Shown in pieces: positions 61,201 to 64,000 of a stretch of 64,000 nt of DNA. Within the stretch, counting starts at the first letter, position 1. Each line of letters starts with the position of its first letter. Position numbers and translations under genes: made by a program. Origin of the DNA: Paramacrobiotus metropolitanus (Eukaryota; Tardigrada; Eutardigrada; Parachela; Macrobiotidae); contig NW_026570223.1 of NCBI RefSeq assembly GCF_019649055.1, forward strand, positions 2,790,001-2,854,000, written 5' to 3'. The notes below the pieces were generated by a model. The model searched no databases and was not told the DNA's origin. It saw nothing but the letters and a program-made list of their open reading frames with translations.

Positions 61201-63359
61201 GTACCTTGGTAATACTTATTTGTTCGCTGTTATGTTTCAGTGGTAAAATATTTAGGTTCTTGTGTCCTGCCACTTTCCGTCTGGAGCAAGAATGGTGCCG
61301 GAACACTTACACCTTCTGGCGATCCTGCATTAATCAGCTCCGTGTTTACAACATCACTGACCAGTGTAACGAGAGCTTTTATAAATGATCCAGAGGCTGA
61401 CATGGTTCTGTCCGATGTAAGGAAGCTTTTACAGTTGTCGGATTTTGCTTTCTAAAGCGTATTTAATAAATCACAAAGTAAAATGGCGCTTGGAACTTGA
61501 ATGTTTATGCGCTTACAGGGTACTAGCCTTGAAAGCTGCGGGGCAACCCTTTCAGCTCCATACACATGTAAACCTGGCGCTAAGGCAGTCGCACTTGATT
61601 CATCCCTATCGGCATACTCCAGTTGGATGGAACCTGTTAACTATGGAGCGGTCTATGTAGCGGCTTCGAGTATGTGCTGCGTCAGTTGTTTTCATTGCAT
61701 TTATTGCGTTCTGGCAGGCGCGATTTCATTGGGCCCACATGTAATGTGGTAATAAGTCTGCTCTTTGTTGACTTCCCAGGTGACGGAAAGACATTGCTTT
61801 TCACCGATGGGTCCACTATTTCAACCACCATCAGCATCGCTACAAATCAGTCTACTATCCAGAGAGTGAAAGGACTACAGCATGTGTACGATCAGACTAG
61901 TCAGGAGCATTATCTTTACGTTTTCGGTTTGGATACCAACAATGTGCCTTATTACGGATTGGTTAAACCCGATCCGAGCCCGGCCGTTACCCCGCTTTCG
62001 TCAACCAGCTATAAAGATGTTACGCTCGAGGTGCGGTTGCCCTATGACGAACGAAACTATCGTGTGAACTGTAGCACTAAATTCGTGTTTCCCATTTAGT
62101 GGACCATTCCACCCACTCCATGGAGCCAAATATTCGGCGATAAATGTTCGTCACAAGCAACATCGGCTCCTAATGAGTGCAAGCTGGCTGATTTCTGCAA
62201 GAAGAGTCCGACGGCATCCATGGGTGCTGGATTGTTTTCTCAGGGTGATCTGAATTATTACCTGTTTGATGGTGAGTTTTTAACCTCATTCATGGTGGTA
62301 ATGGAGCGGTAGATCGCCTGTTTTGCTGATTACTCGTACTTATGAAAGTATTGATTTTGGAAAGCAGTGAGCCATGTTTTTTTGCTTCTCGAATGATCTG
62401 ATGCAAGTTTTACATGGACTGTTTTTGCTTACAGATAATGGCTGCGCCCTGAAAGGAACGTTTAGCCCCTCGGGTGAAACCGGTCCTACGCTTACACCTA
62501 CGCTTGGTCCTATGCCCACTGATCAGCTGTTTGCTGGACCATATGCCCCTGTATTGGCAGGAAAATCCGTTATAACAACTAAAGTGGTGCTGGATCAAAG
62601 TGGCAAACCAGAGTTCGAGCTTGTATATGTACGTTGAAGTTGCCCATTGCCGTTTATTTTTGCACTTGAAACACGTTTCGTCGTGCCTGTCCACTCGTAA
62701 TCGCTCGTTACTGCTTGTACCAATACAAAAAAATCACTTTTCTGTAGGATAAGGACGGAAATGCCGTGAAGTGCGTGGAACCGCTCAATGCCGACAACAC
62801 CAAACCTTTCTGTGACGAATTGGTCAAAGTGGATATGACGAATACTTCAGACTTTTCGGCATGGACAGATGGCTCCACATTCAGTATATACTATTTTGTT
62901 AGCGATGGTAAGTCCTAGCTCATACACCATTACCGAAAGCGGACCAAGATGTTCAGGATTGTTTTAATACAATAGGAACCGGAAAAAATATCATGCTGAA
63001 TGACGGCACAAATCATCCTGACCAGTCAGTATCCTTGATTGATGGACAGTCAACAATTGTTGAAGCCACTGCTTTGGATACCTTTAACGATGGGTCTGGC
63101 CAGTATCTGGCTGTGTTTGGTGCAAATGGTGCCGGTACACCATTCGTTGGAATTGCCGGCCTAGAAAATGAGAATGGTCTTTCGGCTACATCAGGACAGC
63201 TCCATCTTAATGTAAGCATTATTCGTACCGATGCGACTATACAGATAGCGCATCTACTTTCACTTGACTATTTTCTTCATATTACAGTGGCAAGCCCAGA
63301 ACGGTGAGAATTTTGTACCGCTTTATAAAACCCTTGTTGGATGTCCAGAAACCAGTTAA
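1..63359 (+). CDS. Giant mucin-like gene, 5' partial: exon array, Thr-rich minisatellite exon and two-module C-terminus
   Basis: Seen: 104 array exons (the first truncated), one 1.9-kb Thr-rich exon and eight small C-terminal exons can be joined in one frame. Array exons end with two codon bases (AG) and begin with one (C), restoring AGC (Ser). The large exon begins with T, giving AGT (Ser). The join therefore stays in frame from the array to the stop at 63,357-63,359, except at one array exon carrying +2 nt. Knowledge: Thr/Ser/Pro-type tandem repeats between cysteine-containing ends are typical of secreted or surface mucins. Inference: an extracellular, heavily O-glycosylated, strongly acidic protein. 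The start codon and any signal peptide lie outside the window. Alternative: the array and the 59.3-63.4 kb part are separate genes, or the array is satellite DNA derived from such a gene. Confidence 0.68.
475..732 (+). CDS. Array exon 2: representative 86-residue Thr/Ser/Asp cassette
   Basis: This is the reference copy: 258 nt flanked by TTTGCTGCAG on the left and GTAACT on the right. By my count the 86 residues include 53 Thr, 16 Ser, 13 Asp, 2 Ala, 1 Pro and 1 Val, with no Lys, Arg, Cys or aromatic residue. The net charge is therefore about -13 per cassette before glycosylation. The distal part holds two adjacent 13-residue copies of TDTTSTSTDTTTS (39 nt each), and this is where two-copy to one-copy deletions occur in other exons. 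Reading past the donor gives Arg then stop (AGG TAA), so retention of any array intron ends translation at once. Confidence 0.75.
733..1032 (+). other. Representative array intron (300 nt)
   Basis: The intron starts GTAACTTAGC and ends TTCTATCTTTGCTGCAG. Across the array its length runs from 284 nt (14,671-14,954, a short internal deletion) to 308 nt (52,197-52,504, a short A-rich insertion), with most copies 297-302. Near its 3' end is a perfect 6-bp inverted repeat, GCTGGC and GCCAGC, around a 5-nt loop. A second GGCCAGC or GGCTAGC about 17 nt further on could pair with the same left arm. I recognise no RNA gene or mobile element in it. Confidence 0.72.
10516..19674 (+). CDS. Array exons 20-36
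   Basis: All 258 nt. Starts: 10516, 11072, 11629, 12185, 12741, 13298, 13856, 14413, 14955, 15513, 16072, 16629, 17188, 17747, 18306, 18862 and 19417. Exon 20 has a Ser-to-Arg change (CCACCCGTACT near 10,720) and a C-to-T variant (CCCACTACGAC) that recurs near 25-30 kb. The intron after exon 27 is shortened to 284 nt, yet both of its splice sites survive. Confidence 0.72.
19975..26586 (+). CDS. Array exons 37-49, the block rich in length variants
   Basis: Exon coordinates: 19975-20226 (252 nt, loses 6), 20525-20758 (234 nt, loses 24), 21060-21317, 21617-21874, 22172-22384 (213), 22685-22942, 23240-23497, 23799-24011 (213), 24312-24524 (213), 24825-25037 (213), 25337-25555 (219), 25856-26068 (213) and 26368-26586 (219). 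Unmarked ones are 258 nt. The 213-nt form lacks the same 45 nt (15 residues) in every copy, and the 219-nt form lacks one 39-nt internal repeat. All are frame-preserving. The 219-nt exons also carry Asp-to-Leu (ACAACTCTCACG). The alternation 213/219/213/219 at 24.8-26.6 kb looks like duplication of a two-unit block. Confidence 0.74.
26888..31611 (+). CDS. Array exons 50-58
   Basis: All 258 nt. Starts: 26888, 27447, 28006, 28563, 29123, 29682, 30240, 30798 and 31354. Several copies vary at the same codon of the cassette: Asp (common), Leu (CTC, exons starting 28563 and 29682), Gly (27447) and His (31354). From about 30.0 kb the introns share a local haplotype: GACATGACGC, GTGATAAAAATCG, and CATCATGTCAC with one base pair fewer than usual. 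Confidence 0.72.
31911..32170 (+). pseudogene. Array exon 59, frame-broken copy (+2 nt)
   Basis: This copy is 260 nt. Compared with neighbours it reads ACAACTCCGACACGACG where others read ACAACTGACACGACG, an extra CC near 31,999. Both splice sites look intact. If included, it shifts the rest of the protein out of the Thr-rich frame into an Arg/Pro-rich one. It is the only array exon in the window whose length is not a multiple of three. It may be a real null cassette that is skipped, a polymorphism, or an assembly error. The same codon is a hotspot of substitution in neighbouring copies (CTC, GGC, CAC). Confidence 0.7.
32471..44442 (+). CDS. Array exons 60-81, the most homogeneous block
   Basis: All 258 nt. 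Starts: 32471, 33030, 33586, 34144, 34702, 35260, 35816, 36374, 36930, 37486, 38046, 38605, 39163, 39721, 40280, 40837, 41396, 41954, 42512, 43070, 43628 and 44185. Apart from a Thr-to-Ala change at the start of exon 60, the encoded cassettes look identical. Units differ almost only at intron homopolymers and at the hairpin loop (CAGGC against CATGC), with one odd loop (CCGTAGGCGCC near 37,960). Confidence 0.73.
44743..49460 (+). CDS. Array exons 82-90
   Basis: All 258 nt. Starts: 44743, 45301, 45858, 46414, 46974, 47530, 48088, 48646 and 49203. The introns after alternate units share GTCGTGAACGGG in place of GTCGAGAACGGG (about 44,565, 45,679, 46,796, 47,911 and 49,024). This every-second-unit pattern is consistent with amplification of a dimer. 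Exon 84 and its downstream intron match the 31-kb region closely. Confidence 0.72.
49758..49967 (+). CDS. Array exon 91, rearranged short cassette (210 nt)
   Basis: This exon has lost 48 nt net and contains a small scramble. After ACCGCGACCAGTACG the order of the internal repeats changes and a novel ACAGTACTAAGC appears near 49,826-49,837, encoding TVLS. Length is still a multiple of three, no stop is introduced, and the splice sites are unchanged. It is the only such event here, unlike the recurrent 45- and 39-nt deletions. Confidence 0.74.
50266..57230 (+). CDS. Array exons 92-104, right end of the array
   Basis: All 258 nt. Starts: 50266, 50824, 51381, 51939, 52505, 53063, 53620, 54179, 54737, 55296, 55855, 56414 and 56973. 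The last four carry more private changes than central copies: Pro-to-Ala and Ser-to-Ile in exon 101, Thr-to-Ile and TDT-to-IAT in exon 103, and Asp-to-Gly at the last codon of exon 104, whose donor is CAG/GTAAAT. This is the edge divergence expected when homogenisation weakens at array margins. Exon 104 is spliced, in this model, to 59,290. Confidence 0.72.
54731..54737 (+). promoter_or_regulatory. Tandem (NAGNAG-type) acceptor of exon 100
   Basis: Every other array acceptor reads TTTGCTGCAG/C. This copy reads TTTGCAGCAG/C, creating a second AG three bases upstream. Use of the upstream AG would add one codon and keep the frame. It is seen in only this unit. Confidence 0.6.
57517..57877. other. 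AT-rich non-coding flank left of the mobile element
   Basis: Unique AT-rich sequence with poly-T and poly-A runs. The only open frames are short and minus-strand, with low-complexity content. I recognise no gene, and the only structure is the direct duplication at 57,749-57,806. Confidence 0.6.
57749..57806. repeat. Short imperfect direct duplication
   Basis: CACGAGTACTTGAG followed by TTGGGTATT occurs twice in succession. The first copy has an extra TACTTGAG. This is a small local duplication between the array edge and the inserted element, with no further meaning visible. Confidence 0.8.
57878..58825. mobile_element. Non-autonomous mariner/Tc1-type element (948 bp)
   Basis: The ends are inverted repeats of about 28 bp. 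The left begins CCGGGTGGCCCAAAAAAATG at 57,878 and the right, read inward on the other strand, begins CCGGGTGGCCCAACAAAATG at 58,825. Both continue GGCGG and differ at a few positions. Each end abuts TA (57,876-57,877 and 58,826-58,827), as expected for the TA target duplication of the Tc1/mariner superfamily. The interior is AT-rich with frequent stops. I see no transposase or DDE/D-like reading frame, so it is a deletion derivative or MITE-like copy. It lies wholly inside the inferred terminal intron. Confidence 0.82.
58826..59289. other. AT-rich non-coding stretch before the minisatellite exon
   Basis: No coding region is supported. An ATG at about 59,195 opens only 15 codons before a stop and does not resemble a signal peptide. 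The last ~20 nt form the acceptor of the next exon. Confidence 0.55.
59290..61196 (+). CDS. Large exon: 25-residue Thr-rich minisatellite leading into the C-terminal domain
   Basis: The exon is 1,907 nt, with one split base on each side and 635 codons between, no stop. From 59,291 to about 60,950 it is a 75-bp tandem repeat encoding variations on DTTTPTTTSTTTDTTTTE followed by TTTPTTT. Some units carry an extra 24 nt inserting PTTTDTTT. Unlike the array cassettes these units are divergent and not interrupted by introns. Thr dominates, with Pro, Asp, Glu and Ser. After about 60,960 the repeat degenerates (SLTVPTLSAVNSVDDS) and a last Thr run leads to NPCNLEMFC at 61,088, the start of the first cysteine-containing module. 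Donor CTCTG/GTGGGT ends in phase 1. The strand is set by the splice sites and the continuing C-terminal frame; the minus-strand Val-rich frame is its antisense shadow. Confidence 0.78.
59291..60960 (+). repeat. 75-bp coding minisatellite
   Basis: Successive GGACACAACAAC motifs are spaced about 75 bp (for example 59,302 and 59,377). Variants with ACCGATACAACAACG and ACGGACATAACAACG also occur. Copies differ by scattered synonymous and nonsynonymous changes, giving a much older look than the 558-bp array. Confidence 0.88.
61241..61416 (+). CDS. C-terminal exon, module A part 2
   Basis: Acceptor TTATGTTTCAG at 61,240 and donor CGAT/GTAAGG, phase 1 in and phase 0 out, 58 whole codons. It encodes VVKYLGSCVLPLSVWSKNG and continues with GAGTLTPSGDP. 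The preceding intron (61,197-61,240) is only 44 nt. An alternative pair, donor at 61,209 with acceptor at 61,255, also keeps the frame (FSGGYLGSC). I prefer the first because the donor position and phase match the homologous exon boundary in module B. One cysteine is visible. The motif LTP plus a following Gly-Pro/Asp-Pro resembles LTPTLGP in the module B counterpart. Confidence 0.65.
61519..61669 (+). CDS. C-terminal exon, module A part 3
   Basis: Acceptor GCGCTTACAG at 61,518 and donor TCGA/GTATGT, phase 0 in and phase 1 out. It encodes GTSLESCGATLSAPYTCKPG and continues through SAYSSWMEPVNYGAVYV. Two cysteines and a central Trp are visible, as in the matching exon of module B (C, C, SAWTDG). 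The upstream intron is 102 nt. Confidence 0.68.
61780..62030 (+). CDS. C-terminal exon, module A part 4
   Basis: Acceptor GACTTCCCAG at 61,779 and donor CGAG/GTGCGG, phase 1 in and phase 0 out, 83 whole codons. It encodes SDGKTLLFTDGST, then NQSTIQRVKGL and HYLYVFGLDTNNVPYYGLV. It lacks cysteines and has the look of a compact beta-rich domain (inference). QSTI and the pattern LxVFGxxxxxxPxxG recur in module B. Without splicing, the frame would run on to a stop at 62,097, which is the TAG of the next acceptor. Confidence 0.68.
62100..62271 (+). CDS. C-terminal exon, end of module A and start of module B
   Basis: Acceptor TTTCCCATTTAG at 62,099 and donor GATG/GTGAGT, phase 0 in and phase 1 out. 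It begins WTIPPTPWSQIFGDKC, the counterpart of WQAQNG at the very C-terminus. After about 27 residues it reaches CKLADFCKKSPT and ends YYLFD, matching CNLEMFCSALPD and FYLFS of module A. This exon therefore fuses the tail of one module to the head of the next, as expected after tandem duplication of a multi-exon block. Confidence 0.7.
62435..62628 (+). CDS. C-terminal exon, module B part 2
   Basis: Acceptor TTTTTGCTTACAG at 62,434 and donor GTATAT/GTACGT, phase 1 in and phase 0 out. It encodes DNGCALKGTFSPSGETGP, then LTPTLGPMPTDQLF and KVVLDQSGKPEFELVY. One cysteine lies near the start, as in module A. Reading through the donor gives Val-Arg-stop. The upstream intron is 163 nt. Confidence 0.7.
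62748..62907 (+). CDS. C-terminal exon, module B part 3
   Basis: Acceptor CACTTTTCTGTAG at 62,747 and donor GATG/GTAAGT, phase 0 in and phase 1 out. It encodes DKDGNAVKCVEPLNADN, then KPFCDELVKVDM and SAWTDGSTFSIYYFVSD. The two cysteines and the single Trp occupy the same order as in the module A exon at 61,519-61,669. Confidence 0.7.
62976..63211 (+). CDS. C-terminal exon, module B part 4
   Basis: Acceptor TTAATACAATAG at 62,975 and donor TTAAT/GTAAGC, phase 1 in and phase 0 out, 78 whole codons. It encodes GTGKNIMLNDGTNHPDQ, then IDGQSTIVEATALDTF and GQYLAVFGANGAGTPFVGIA. It is the clear paralogue of the exon at 61,780-62,030, sharing GK, the DGT/DGS turn, QSTI and the VFG...P..G pattern. 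Confidence 0.72.
63288..63359 (+). CDS. Final coding exon
   Basis: Acceptor CTTCATATTACAG at 63,287. It encodes 23 residues starting WQAQNGENF and ending LVGCPETS, then TAA at 63,357-63,359. The leading Trp matches the start of the module A tail exon. A cryptic donor, AACG/GTGAGAA at 63,300-63,304, lies inside the exon. I treat it as unused because the open frame continues to a nearby stop and poly(A) signals follow. Confidence 0.66.
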   Translation, partial: WQAQNGENFVPLYKTLVGCPETS

Positions 63360-63548
63360 ATCGTCGACGATGCATTTTTTGGAGTGATGCAATAATATGC
63401 ACAAAAGAGTTTATATATTGTGGAGACAACTTATGCATAAATACCACATTCTGTTGTAACCAGATTTCTAAAAGCGCTTTTATTATTGGGGAATGAGGGT
63501 GGTCTCTAAGATTGATCTTGCTTCCTGTCACACTACGATATCGAATCA

Positions 63549-63614
63549 ATTAAAATGAACCTGAAACGTGAACATTTCCGAACTCTGAAAATGAGAAACG
63601 TTCTTCGGAATAAA
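63549..63614 (+). terminator. Poly(A) signals of the mucin-like gene
   Basis: ATTAAA at 63,549-63,554 and a canonical AATAAA at 63,609-63,614 lie about 190 and 250 nt after the stop codon. They precede the convergent gene, which is consistent with transcript ends here. Confidence 0.55.
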
Positions 63615-63789
63615 AGCAAACACTTAGAAAAAGTGCACTGTGGAAGCTGTATGTAATCTACATTGTACGAATATCAGTAAACACCTACTGGATTATTCCA
63701 GCTCAAAACAAACCATTCACATTCTAACAAAACTCTGGGTATATTAGCAAATTTTCTTTTTATATCAAATATCACCGCTTATTTCCTAG

Positions 63790-63923
63790 CTATGACTTCT
63801 TATCAGCCGGCGCCGGTGCTGATGTAGTAGGAACATCATAGAAATAATCCCATGCGAAATCATTGTAAGATTGCTGCTGGATTCCCGCTTGAGTAGCGCC
63901 ATAAATTGGTGGTTTAGGAAGGT
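63790..63923 (-). CDS. Last coding exon of a convergent gene, product unknown
   Basis: On the minus strand, acceptor CGTTTCCTGCAG (63,924-63,935) opens an exon of 2 + 132 nt ending in TAG at 63,790-63,792. It encodes LPKPPIYGATQAGIQQQSY, then NDFAWDYFYDVP, a short Thr/Ser/Ala/Pro stretch and ADKKS. I recognise no domain. The tail is aromatic- and acid-rich. The stop lies about 430 nt from the stop of the mucin-like gene, so the two are tail-to-tail. The nearest poly(A)-like hexamer I see on this strand is a weak TATAAA near 63,760. Confidence 0.62.
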
Positions 63924-63982
63924 CTGCAGGAAACGTTAAAATAAAAATTAGTCAAGTTGTTTAGTTGTGGTAGATAGATTAC

Positions 63983-64000
63983 TGACAGCCGCAAGTAACG
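63983..64000 (-). CDS. Upstream exon fragment of the convergent gene
   Basis: Donor TGTCA/GTAATC on the minus strand (GT at 63,981-63,982) matches the phase of the exon at 63,790-63,923, with a 59-nt intron between. The visible residues would be LLAAV, then Asn across the junction. This could be the end of a signal peptide in a short secreted protein, but the window ends before the start codon. Confidence 0.5.

Noticed and set aside
63300-63304. Donor-like GTGAG in the last exon, implying a third C-terminal module
   Set aside because: No matching acceptor and CxLxxFC-type module were found before the poly(A) signals, and the frame closes at 63,357.
62410-63549. Minus-strand open frames of 68-94 residues over the C-terminal exons
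   Set aside because: They lie opposite well-supported + strand exons and introns and have no features of their own.

Overview
The window is eukaryotic. It has spliceosomal introns, AATAAA-type 3' ends, AT-rich non-coding DNA and a TA-flanked mariner-type inverted-repeat element. Short introns (44-163 nt) with pyrimidine-AG acceptors suggest an invertebrate, plausibly a nematode, but nothing here fixes the species.

Layout: (1) 1 to about 57,516 is a tandem array with a unit of about 558 bp, read on the + strand. Each unit is an exon of normally 258 nt plus an intron of about 300 nt. I count 103 complete exons plus one cut by the left edge. The junctions are intact splice sites (acceptor ...TTTGCTGCAG, donor CAG/GTAACT) and every exon begins and ends in phase 2, so any exon can be spliced to any other (AG + C = Ser). 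Each exon encodes 86 residues of Thr/Ser/Asp-rich sequence. (2) 57,231-59,289 is the last, longer intron. It holds a decayed array edge, AT-rich DNA and a 948-bp non-autonomous mariner-like element. (3) 59,290-61,196 is one large exon of a different, 25-residue Thr-rich minisatellite, entered in the same phase. (4) 61,094-63,359 encodes a Cys-containing C-terminal region made of two related modules with matching intron phases, then a stop and poly(A) signals. (5) 63,790-64,000 is the 3' end of a convergent minus-strand gene.

The simplest reading is one giant, probably secreted, mucin-like gene whose 5' end lies left of the window. The visible part would encode roughly 9,900 residues if all exons are used, of which about 8,700 come from near-identical 86-residue cassettes. 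The strongest internal argument is that every exon length variant but one is a multiple of 3, while the equally repetitive introns vary freely by 1-2 nt. I assign no family name and no gene symbols. The exon model is read by eye from splice signals and frame, without transcript data.
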